The notes beneath the pieces were generated by a model. The model ran no database searches, had not been told where the DNA came from, and saw only the letters and a program-made list of their open reading frames with translations. The translations under genes were made by a program, and so were the position numbers. A stretch of 64,000 nucleotides of DNA from NCBI GenBank assembly GCA_964454355.1, contig CAYVTA010000001.1:19860-83859 (forward strand). Reading direction: 5' to 3'. The DNA comes from UBA1081 sp964454355 (GTDB lineage: Bacteria; Bacillota; Clostridia; Oscillospirales; Acutalibacteraceae). Below are positions 24,751 to 32,427 of the stretch, in pieces. Numbering within the stretch: the stretch's first letter is position 1; each line of letters starts with the position of its first letter.

Positions 24751-26130
24751 TTATTCCTTAAACACCTCGTCAAGATCCGCATCATGAGCATAATTGCGTT
24801 CCTTTATCTCACGCAATCTCTGTCTTGTCTGTTTCTGTTTCTTTTTGTATTTATTATATACTACTGCCATATAAACAAGCACAGCAAGAAGAACTACAGC
24901 AAGAAGTATCAAAAAAACGGGAGAAGTGACAACGGTTTTGATGATATAGCCTGCATAAAGCAATCCGCTTCGTGAAACGGCTTCACCGGCAACAAGATTT
25001 ACGCTTGCAATAACACTGTCTGCATATTTAATTTTAACTGTACCTAACACCTGTCCTTTTTCAACAGGTGCAGTTATATCTTCCTGCACTTCAATAATAT
25101 ACTCAAGGCTGTCAGAATCAACAGTGCTCAGCAGAAGTGCCTGAAGCTGAATTTGAGGAACAAGTCTGACGGTATCAGTCTGAGTTGACAGAGAAACGGA
25201 AGCTGTTGTAATAGTATCCGTAGTTTCTGCAATTGTTGTCATACGCAGGTTATTAAAAGCCCACCGAAGCATTCTTCTTGCCTCATAAAGAGCCGTATTA
25301 TCAACATAACCGCAACCGTCTATACATTCATTTGGACAGCCCAAAACGATTGCAACATAGGTATACGCATCCTTAGTAGCTGTTATTGCTGCACATCTGA
25401 GTGCTTCATCAGTTTGTCCAACCTTAAAGCCCTTTGCATATTCATAATAATATCTTGTTCCGCTTTCAACAATATCACAGGCAGTATTAAGCTTTCTCTC
25501 TTCACTGACATTCGTTGCAGGAACGGTATAAGTTACAGTTGCCGCCATATCAGCAAGGACAGAATTTTTCATTGCATATTTTGTAATCAAATACATATCA
25601 AAGGCAGAGGAATACTCACCCTCCTCGTCAAGACCGTGAGCATTTGTAAAATTAGTATTTTCGCAGCCGAGATTTTCTGCAAAATCATTCATCATTTTAA
25701 CAAAATTATCAATTGAACCGCCAATATGTTCCGCAAGAACATTACAGGCATCATTTGCATTTTTTAGCATAGCACAATACAGTAAATTTCTGACAGAAAT
25801 CTGCTCCCCCACCTGCAAATTACAGCTTGCACTGTAAATATTTTTCAAAGGTGCAAGAGAAGATTCGGTAACGGTCACTATTTCATCAAGATTTTCACAA
25901 TTATCAACAACTACAGCCGCTGTTGCAATTTTCACAAGTGAAGCACATTTCAACTGCTTGTCTGCATTTTGAGAAAAAACTACAGCACCTGTATCCACAT
26001 TTACAAGAAGATAAGCGTCAGATCTCATATCTTCAAGGTTTGCATTATAATAAGCGGCAGAAGAACCCACCGAAAACAAAGGCAAAAGGGACAAAATAAA
26101 AATAATCATAAAAATTATCGTTTTTTTCAT
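24751..26130 (-). CDS. D,D-carboxypeptidase (PBP5/DacF-like) homologue with altered active-site motifs
   Basis: Signal peptide (about 1-26), a penicillin-binding peptidase domain, a beta-rich stem and a C-terminal membrane helix (about 395-420) with a charged tail: the layout of Firmicute DacF/PBP5. The nucleophile motif SLVK is at 64-67. The second motif, normally SxN, reads NAN (124-126), and the third, normally KTG, reads KVG (236-238). Active relatives trim the terminal D-Ala of peptidoglycan stem peptides; with two of three motifs changed this copy may be weak, altered or inactive. The start at 26130 (MKKTIIF) is preferred over 26142, which has no ribosome site. The small membrane gene follows in the same operon. 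Confidence 0.82.
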   Translation of the reverse strand: MKKTIIFMIIFILSLLPLFSVGSSAAYYNANLEDMRSDAYLLVNVDTGAVVFSQNADKQLKCASLVKIATAAVVVDNCENLDEIVTVTESSLAPLKNIYSASCNLQVGEQISVRNLLYCAMLKNANDACNVLAEHIGGSIDNFVKMMNDFAENLGCENTNFTNAHGLDEEGEYSSAFDMYLITKYAMKNSVLADMAATVTYTVPATNVSEERKLNTACDIVESGTRYYYEYAKGFKVGQTDEALRCAAITATKDAYTYVAIVLGCPNECIDGCGYVDNTALYEARRMLRWAFNNLRMTTIAETTDTITTASVSLSTQTDTVRLVPQIQLQALLLSTVDSDSLEYIIEVQEDITAPVEKGQVLGTVKIKYADSVIASVNLVAGEAVSRSGLLYAGYIIKTVVTSPVFLILLAVVLLAVLVYMAVVYNKYKKKQKQTRQRLREIKERNYAHDADLDEVFKE

Positions 26131-26275
26131 AGACACACCCACCCATTTGTGCTACAATAAGTATACAATTAATTTTATAAAAAGTAAAGATGTAAATTAC
26201 AATTGAGCAAAATTGCATTTTATGAAAAACTATACATATTCTATTCAATTATGATTTTTTGATTGGAGAAGCACA

Positions 26276-26968
26276 ATGGTATATATTACAGGTGATATAC
26301 ACGGCGATTTATCAAGACTCTCGCCGGAAGCATTAAAGTTTATGAAAATTCACGACACACTGATAGTCTGCGGTGACTTCGGCTTTATTTGGGATGACTC
26401 AAAAAATGAAGATAAAGTTCTCAGAAATCTGGGAAAAAGAAAATACAATATCTGCTTTATAGACGGAACACATGAGAATTTCAAGCTACTGAATAAATTT
26501 CCTGCACAGGACTACAACGGCGGAAAAGCCCGCAACATCTGCGGCAATCTTTATCACCTTATGCGAGGACAAATATATACAATCGAAAGCATGAAGATCT
26601 TTACTATGGGCGGTGGTGAAATGCCGGAAGCAGAATTCCGTTTTGAAGAGGACGATGACTCCACAAGACCGGAGATTCCAACAAAGGAAGAGTTGCTTGC
26701 AGCCGTAACGAGACTTGAAAATGTAAATTACGATGTTGACCTGATAATAACTCATGAACCTCCCTCAAAAACAAGAGAATTCCTGCTGATGCAAAAGAAT
26801 GAACAATTTTCTGTATCCGCATTGAATGCATTTTTTGATGAACTTGCAGTTCAGTGCAAATACAAGAAGTGGTACTTCGGAAGTATGCACATGGACAAGT
26901 TCATTTCAAACAATCAAGTTGCAGTATTCAGAAACATTCTTAATGCAAAAACAGGAATGAAAATTTAG
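26276..26968 (+). CDS. Calcineurin-type metallophosphoesterase
   Basis: The two-metal phosphoesterase motifs are in order: GDIHGD (6-11), CGDFGF (32-37), GTHEN (64-68, GNHE variant), ITHEPP and GSMHMD (in the place of GHxH). Members cleave phosphomono- or diesters; substrate not known. Length of 230 is typical of the small cytoplasmic group. TTGGAG lies before ATG. The 3' end overlaps the convergent alcohol dehydrogenase by 4 bp, so no terminator separates the two. The Asn-to-Thr change in GNHE occurs in other gut Firmicute members and probably does not abolish activity. Confidence 0.8.
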   Translation: MVYITGDIHGDLSRLSPEALKFMKIHDTLIVCGDFGFIWDDSKNEDKVLRNLGKRKYNICFIDGTHENFKLLNKFPAQDYNGGKARNICGNLYHLMRGQIYTIESMKIFTMGGGEMPEAEFRFEEDDDSTRPEIPTKEELLAAVTRLENVNYDVDLIITHEPPSKTREFLLMQKNEQFSVSALNAFFDELAVQCKYKKWYFGSMHMDKFISNNQVAVFRNILNAKTGMKI

Positions 26969-28068
26969 CTCATATACCGTTTTAACAGTTCCACAGCCGT
27001 CTTCGAGGTAAAGTTACCCGGAGTGCGGCTGAAATTTTTTTGAGGATCAGTCCATCGGTGTGAATATTTTTCCATTTGTTCAGGTGTGATTTGAATTTTC
27101 ACATCTGCAAGAGTTTCAATCATATTACAAAGCTCATCTTGTTCCATTTTTATAGAAGCAAAAAGCCTTTGTGCTTTATCAGGCATATGTTCTGCGGAAA
27201 TTCTTATAAATTCGGGAAGAAATGCCGCACAAGCTCTGCCGTGAGCGATACCGAAATCTTCAGTCAGCAGATATCCCATTGTATGAGGGAAACAGGCTCC
27301 CGTAATATTAAGAGCAAGGCCTGCAATGAGAGATGCAACATACAACTCTTCACGAAGTGTTTCATCAGGCAATGTTCCGTTGTTATAAAAATGTAAAAGT
27401 CCGTTTCTGAGCATTTCAAAGGCTTTTTCAGCATAAATATCACTCAGTTCATTGGCGGTGGGAGAAAAATACCCTTCAGCAACATGAGCAAAAGCATCAA
27501 GAGCCGTTGAAACAGTTACATGATAAGGCACAGAGCAAGTATATTTATAATCACAGAAAGATACGGCGGAATAGCACCCTCCTATACTCTTTTTCATACC
27601 GTTATCACTGTTTGTAAGAACGGAAACACCGGTAACCTCACTGCCTGTTCCTGCAGTTGTACCTACTAACAAAAAAGGTAAAGGCTTATTTTTATGCTTC
27701 ATCGAATAAATATCAGAGTGATTCATTTCCGGATTTGTTGCAAAAATCGCAACAGCCTTTGAAGCATCAAGTGGTGAACCTCCGCCGATACCTATAATAA
27801 AATCAGCACCGAAATTTCTTGCACACTCTCCTGCTTTTCTGCAATCCTGAGTGTAAGGATTTTGCGTAATCGAATCGAAAATTGTATACTCAATCTTATT
27901 TTTCTGCAGTGCAGTTGTCACATCATCAAGTGCTCCGCTTCTTTTTGCGGAATTACCGCCCGTTACAATAAGACAACGGTTACCGAATTTAAAAAAAATA
28001 TCGGCATTGTTTTGCACACAATCCCTGCCACAGATAATACTAACAGGCATATAAGAAGTCAGATCCAT
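26965..28068 (-). CDS. Iron-containing alcohol dehydrogenase
   Basis: Type III dehydrogenase with NAD(P)-binding GGGSPLDASKAVA (about 97-109), TTAGTGSEV, and the iron ligands D and H in TALDAFAHVAEG, H in CFPHTMGY and H in IAHGRACA. Members oxidise or reduce alcohols, glycerol, or butanol; the substrate here is not readable. Length of 367 is near the usual 380. AAGGAG lies before ATG. The gene overlaps the phosphoesterase at its 3' end and lies downstream of serA but is separated from it by a terminator, so it is probably its own unit. Confidence 0.88.
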   Translation of the reverse strand: MDLTSYMPVSIICGRDCVQNNADIFFKFGNRCLIVTGGNSAKRSGALDDVTTALQKNKIEYTIFDSITQNPYTQDCRKAGECARNFGADFIIGIGGGSPLDASKAVAIFATNPEMNHSDIYSMKHKNKPLPFLLVGTTAGTGSEVTGVSVLTNSDNGMKKSIGGCYSAVSFCDYKYTCSVPYHVTVSTALDAFAHVAEGYFSPTANELSDIYAEKAFEMLRNGLLHFYNNGTLPDETLREELYVASLIAGLALNITGACFPHTMGYLLTEDFGIAHGRACAAFLPEFIRISAEHMPDKAQRLFASIKMEQDELCNMIETLADVKIQITPEQMEKYSHRWTDPQKNFSRTPGNFTSKTAVELLKRYMS

Positions 28069-28125
28069 GTTTTTACTCCTTTTTGAAACTAATATTGCAA
28101 GAGAAAATTTCTTTTTACTAATTTA

Positions 28126-28156
28126 AAAAGACCGATTTTACTCGGTCTTTTTTTAT
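28126..28156. terminator. Terminator after serA
   Basis: AAAAGACCGA pairs with TCGGTCTTTT around a TTTTAC loop, with T-runs on both strands. Confidence 0.85.
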
Positions 28157-28166
28157 ATTGATACTA

Positions 28167-29324
28167 TCAGCCGATAACTCTTGCTGAAACAACACCGTCA
28201 ACTGCTTCAACGGTTGCGATTGCAGACTCAGAAATACTTGCTGAATCAACAATAACATAACCTGTTTCTTTTCTGATTGATGCGGTTGAGTCATCTGATG
28301 CAATACCTGCCTTTGCAAGCACTGCAAAGATATTTTCACTGACATCACCCTTAGTGATAACAGTAAGACGCTTTTTACCTTCTGCAAGCTCCTTTGAAAC
28401 ACAGGGAAGGTTTACAGAATTTACAACATTACCCTTTTCAAGGTACTCTGAAATCTGATTAACAGCCATAACTGCACAATTTTCCTCTGATTCGGGAGTT
28501 GAAGCACCAAGGTGAGGAAGTGCGATAACTCCGTCAACACAAAGCTGTGCATCTGTGGGGAAATCTGTTGCATAAGCTGCACACTTACCGCTTTCTATTG
28601 CTTCAACAATTGCTGCATCATCAACAAGACCGCCACGAGCAAAGTTAAGAACACGAATGCCGTCCTTTGCCATTGCAAGGGTGTCTTTATTAACGATATT
28701 CTTTGTTGAATCGGTAAGAGGAGCATGAACAGAGATATAGTCGCTGTCAGTAAAAATCTGTTCAACCTTTGATGTAATAACTACAGAGTTATCAAGTGTT
28801 GCGGCTGCCTTATCAGAAAGATAGGGATCATAACCGATAACCTTCATGCCCAGAGCAACAGCAGCGTTGCAAACCTTAACGCCGATTGCACCCAAACCGA
28901 TAACGCCGAGAGTTTTACCCATAATTTCCGGGCCTGCAAAGTTTGACTTGCCCTTTTCGATCTTTTTGCTGATTTCATCTTCACCCTTAAGAGTCTTGCA
29001 CCAATCCATTGCAGGAGCAATTCTTCTTGAAGCAAGAAGAAGACCGCAAATTACAAGCTCCTTAACAGCATTAGCATTTGCACCGGGAGTGTTAAACACA
29101 CAGATACCCTTTTCAGTACAAGCATCAACAGGAATATTATTGTAACCTGCACCGGCTCTTGCGATTGCGAGCACACTTGAGGGAATTTCCATGTCATGCA
29201 TTGATGCAGAACGAACGATTACTGCATCGGGAGCAGCAAAGTCATCTGCACAAGCATACATATCAGCGTTAAAATTTGAAAGACCTGTTTTTGAAATCTT
29301 ATTAAGTGTAAGAATATTATACAT
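28167..29324 (-). CDS. serA: D-3-phosphoglycerate dehydrogenase
   Basis: Catalyses the first step of serine synthesis, oxidising 3-phosphoglycerate to 3-phosphohydroxypyruvate. The NAD fold has TLGVIGLGAIGVKV (about 139-152); NFARGGLVDD supplies the substrate Arg, and LPHLGAST the catalytic His. A C-terminal ACT-like domain (about 318-385) is the usual serine-sensing module. The open frame reaches 29345, but AAGGAG before the ATG at 29324 and the start MYNILTLNKIS fix the start one base after the serC stop. It is therefore translated with serC from one message. The usual catalytic Glu region reads ATDFPTD, a common variant in Clostridia. Confidence 0.92.
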   Translation of the reverse strand: MYNILTLNKISKTGLSNFNADMYACADDFAAPDAVIVRSASMHDMEIPSSVLAIARAGAGYNNIPVDACTEKGICVFNTPGANANAVKELVICGLLLASRRIAPAMDWCKTLKGEDEISKKIEKGKSNFAGPEIMGKTLGVIGLGAIGVKVCNAAVALGMKVIGYDPYLSDKAAATLDNSVVITSKVEQIFTDSDYISVHAPLTDSTKNIVNKDTLAMAKDGIRVLNFARGGLVDDAAIVEAIESGKCAAYATDFPTDAQLCVDGVIALPHLGASTPESEENCAVMAVNQISEYLEKGNVVNSVNLPCVSKELAEGKKRLTVITKGDVSENIFAVLAKAGIASDDSTASIRKETGYVIVDSASISESAIATVEAVDGVVSARVIG

Positions 29325-29325
29325 A

Positions 29326-30408
29326 TCAGGAATTCTCCTTCTCAAATTCAGCCATAAATGCTACAAGCTTTTCAACGCCTTCAATGGGCATTGCGTTGTA
29401 AATAGAAGCTCTCATGCCGCCTACTGAACGGTGCCCCTTAAGGTTGATAAAGCCTTTTGCGGCTGCTTCCTTAATGAACTTTGCATTAAGCTCATCACTA
29501 TCTGTTACGAAAGGTACATTCATAAGAGAACGGTCTTCTGCAACAACAGTACCCTTGAACATCTTGGAGGAATCAAGGAAATCATAAAGAATTTTAGCTT
29601 TCTTTTCATTTCTCTCCTTCATTACCTCAAGACCGCCCATATCCTTGATCCATTCAAGAACAAGCTTTGTAATATATATGTTCCAGCAAGGAGGTGTATT
29701 GTAAAGAGAATCATTGTCTGCCATAATCTTGTAGTCAAGCATTGTGGGAGTGATATCTCTTGCCTTGCCAAGCATATCCTCACGAATAATACAGATTGTT
29801 ACACCTGCAGGAGCTACGTTCTTCTGTGCTCCGCCGTAAACAACAGCGAACTTTGAAACATCAAGAGGCTCCGAAAGGAAGCAGGAAGATACATCTGCAA
29901 TAAGAGGAATATCTCCTGTATCGGGAAGCTCATGATAAACAGTTCCGTAAATAGTATTGTTCATGCATATATACACATAGTCTGCTTCAGGATCAAAATC
30001 AGACTTTGCTGTTTTGGGAATATAAGAGAATGTCTTATCTGCGGAAGATGCAACTGCTCTTGCTTCACCGTACTTCTTTGCTTCAGCATGAGCTTTCTTT
30101 GCCCACTGACCGGTAATAATATAGTCCGCTTTGCCGCTGCCGTTCATAAAGTTAAGGGGAATAGCTGCAAACTGTGTTGAAGCACCGCCCTGAAGGAAGA
30201 GAACCTTATAGTTCTCGGGAATATTCATAATTTCTCTGAAAAGCTTTTCCGTGTCCTTAATGATACCGTCAAATTCCTTTGAACGATGAGACATCTCCAT
30301 TACGGACTGACCGCTTCCCTGATAGTCAAGCATTTCTGCAGCTGCCTTTTTGAGCACTTCTTCAGGAAGCATTGAGGGACCTGCCGAAAAGTTATATACT
30401 CTTGCCAT
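29326..30408 (-). CDS. serC: Phosphoserine aminotransferase
   Basis: PLP-dependent enzyme of the second serine step, moving an amino group from glutamate to 3-phosphohydroxypyruvate. Motifs: NFSAGPSMLPEEVL at the start, GGASTQF (phosphate binding) and GGAQKNVAPAGV with the Schiff-base Lys near 196. Length of 360 is normal. The frame extends to 30423 but GGAGGAG sits six bases before the ATG at 30408 and MARVYNFSAGP is the family start. It is the first gene of the serC-serA operon; the third gene of the pathway (phosphoserine phosphatase) is not in the window. Confidence 0.94.
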   Translation of the reverse strand: MARVYNFSAGPSMLPEEVLKKAAAEMLDYQGSGQSVMEMSHRSKEFDGIIKDTEKLFREIMNIPENYKVLFLQGGASTQFAAIPLNFMNGSGKADYIITGQWAKKAHAEAKKYGEARAVASSADKTFSYIPKTAKSDFDPEADYVYICMNNTIYGTVYHELPDTGDIPLIADVSSCFLSEPLDVSKFAVVYGGAQKNVAPAGVTICIIREDMLGKARDITPTMLDYKIMADNDSLYNTPPCWNIYITKLVLEWIKDMGGLEVMKERNEKKAKILYDFLDSSKMFKGTVVAEDRSLMNVPFVTDSDELNAKFIKEAAAKGFINLKGHRSVGGMRASIYNAMPIEGVEKLVAFMAEFEKENS

Positions 30409-30468
30409 TGTAATCTCCTCCATATTTTTGTTAAATTTTTATCAATCAATTACAATCGTACATATAAT

Positions 30469-30497
30469 AGTATATCAAATCAGTTACAAATGTGCAA
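30469..30497 (-). promoter_or_regulatory. Promoter for serC-serA
   Basis: On the minus strand TTGCAC, 17 bp, TATACT, ending about 60 bp before the serC start. Confidence 0.6.
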
Positions 30498-30677
30498 CAT
30501 TATTTTCCCTAAAAGTTTAATTATTTTTTGTGAATTTATGTGATATTTTCATATTTAGTCTGACGTGAGTCGAAAAACGCAGAAATATTGTCGTAATTCA
30601 AATGATGAGACAAGTCAGACGACAAATTATCGATTGTCAGGCGTGATGAGTATAATTGCCTTCAGGCTAAAAAAGAA
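30498..30677. other. Intergenic stretch upstream of serC
   Basis: GTCTGAC (near 30559) and its inverted copy GTCAGAC (near 30613) frame about 50 bp, and TCAGGC occurs twice nearby (30639 and 30662). No known riboswitch, T-box or small gene is recognisable; the short frame starting 30565 lacks a ribosome site. Confidence 0.3.
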
Positions 30678-30702
30678 ATCCCCGAAACCGAAGTCCGGGG
30701 AT
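30678..30702 (-). terminator. Terminator after glpK
   Basis: ATCCCCG pairs with CGGGGAT; on the minus strand it is followed by TTTCTTTTTT. Confidence 0.7.
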
Positions 30703-30712
30703 AAAATATTGA

Positions 30713-32230
30713 TCACGTTTCTGCCCATTTTTTTGAGCGTTCAACTGCACGCTTCCAATCAGCATAAATAGCATCTCGTTCCTCTTTGCGAAGCTGAGGC
30801 ACAAATTCTTTTGAAACTTCACGTATGCCTTCAATTTCTGATCTGCCTGACCAAAAACCTACAGCAAGACCTGCACAATAAGCTGCTCCGAGAGCTGTTG
30901 TTTCAACAACCTTAGGTCTGTTAACAGTTGTTTCAATCATATTTGCCTGAATCTGCATCATAATGTTACTTACGCTTGCCCCGCCGTCAACACGAAGCTC
31001 TGTCAGCTCAATGTCAGCATCAGCTTTCATCGCTTCAAGCAAATCAGTCATCTGAAAAGCGATACTCTCAAGCACAGCTCTTGCAAAATGCTGCTGATTT
31101 ACGCCTCTTGTAATACCTACGATCGTACCTCTTGCATACATATCCCAATAGGGTGCACCGAGACCTGTAAATGCAGGAACAAAATATACGCCATTTGCAT
31201 CCGGAACACTTTCTGCAAGTCTGTCACATTCAGAAGCAGTTTTTATCATTTTCAGCTCGTCACGAAGCCACTGGATTACAGAGCCTGCATTAAAAGCTGA
31301 ACCCTCAATACAATATTCAACTCTGCCGTCAATACCCCATGCGATACCTGTAAGAAGATTGTTTTCTGATTTTACTCGCTTGCCGCCTGTATTCATAAGC
31401 AAGAAACAACCTGTACCATATGTATTCTTTGCCTGTCCGGGACGGAAGCAAGCCTGACCGAAAAGTGCAGCCTGCTGATCACCAATTGCACCTGCAATCG
31501 GGATTCCTGCAAGAGATTCAAGACCGGGAATTCCGGCAGCGACTTCGCCGTAAACCTGACTCGAAGGTACAACATCCGGCAGAATTTCCATTGGTATACC
31601 TAAACGCTCACAAATATATTCATCCCAACAAAGCTTATCAACATCAAACAGCATGGTTCTCCATGCGTTTGAGTAATCAGTTACATGAACTTTTCCGCCT
31701 GTCAATTTCCATATAAGCCATGTCTCAATAGTACCGAAAAGAAGATTGCCCTGTTTGAGAACTTCCCTTGCTTTTTCAGAGTTATCGAGAATCCATTTTA
31801 TTTTCGTTGCAGAGAAATATGCATCAATTATAAGACCTGTATGATCTTTTATGTAATTGCGCAGCTCTTTATCATCAATTATACGCTTTGCCATATCAGA
31901 AGTTCTTCTGCACTGCCATACTACAGCATTATAAACAGGTTCACCTGTTGTTTTATCCCACAGGACTGTTGTCTCTCGCTGATTGGTAATTCCGATTGCA
32001 GCAATTTCTTTTGCCTCAACACCACCCTCAATAAGAGTATCGGCAATGGCACGAAATTCACTTCTGAGTATCTCATTGGGGTCATGTTCAACCCAACCGG
32101 GTTTGGGATATATCTGTGTAAACTCATACTGTGCCTTTGATTTTATCTGTCCGTTTTTATCAAAAAGAATTGCTCTTGAACTTGTAGTGCCCTGGTCAAG
32201 AGAAAGAACATATTTTTTATCGAAATCCAT
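30713..32230 (-). CDS. glpK: Glycerol kinase
   Basis: FGGY-family kinase that phosphorylates glycerol to sn-glycerol 3-phosphate. Motifs: SLDQGTTSSRAILFD at 10-24 (phosphate 1), NQRETTVLWDK, the second phosphate loop GAIGDQQAALFGQ, and the family block VDGGASVSNIMMQIQAN near the C-terminus. Length of 505 is standard. AAGGTG precedes ATG. The gene is a single transcription unit with a promoter and terminator of its own. Neither glycerol facilitator nor GlpO/GlpA is adjacent, so the fate of the product cannot be inferred locally. Confidence 0.95.
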   Translation of the reverse strand: MDFDKKYVLSLDQGTTSSRAILFDKNGQIKSKAQYEFTQIYPKPGWVEHDPNEILRSEFRAIADTLIEGGVEAKEIAAIGITNQRETTVLWDKTTGEPVYNAVVWQCRRTSDMAKRIIDDKELRNYIKDHTGLIIDAYFSATKIKWILDNSEKAREVLKQGNLLFGTIETWLIWKLTGGKVHVTDYSNAWRTMLFDVDKLCWDEYICERLGIPMEILPDVVPSSQVYGEVAAGIPGLESLAGIPIAGAIGDQQAALFGQACFRPGQAKNTYGTGCFLLMNTGGKRVKSENNLLTGIAWGIDGRVEYCIEGSAFNAGSVIQWLRDELKMIKTASECDRLAESVPDANGVYFVPAFTGLGAPYWDMYARGTIVGITRGVNQQHFARAVLESIAFQMTDLLEAMKADADIELTELRVDGGASVSNIMMQIQANMIETTVNRPKVVETTALGAAYCAGLAVGFWSGRSEIEGIREVSKEFVPQLRKEERDAIYADWKRAVERSKKWAET

Positions 32231-32263
32231 AATATTTCACCTTATTTATTCTTTTTTTTATTT

Positions 32264-32293
32264 ATTTTACACCAACGCAACAGGCAATGTCAA
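32264..32293 (-). promoter_or_regulatory. Promoter for glpK
   Basis: On the minus strand TTGACA, 18 bp, TAAAAT, about 35 bp before the start codon. Confidence 0.6.
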
Positions 32294-32355
32294 GATAAAC
32301 AATAATTTAATCAGTAATAAATTTCAATTATGAATATATGCTTTATATTGAAAAA

Positions 32356-32378
32356 TTAGGGGCGATAAACGCCCCTAA
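32356..32378 (-). terminator. Terminator of the thyX-to-clpE operon
   Basis: TTAGGGGCG pairs with CGCCCCTAA around ATAAA; on the minus strand it is followed by TTTTTC. Confidence 0.75.
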
Positions 32379-32427
32379 AATACAGAACTTAATTACTCAT
32401 TAAAGCAATTTCATAAACTTTATTTAA

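Noticed and set aside
30565..30771. 68-aa frame on the plus strand in the serC-glpK gap
   Set aside because: No ribosome site, runs through the glpK terminator and into the end of glpK; composition not protein-like.
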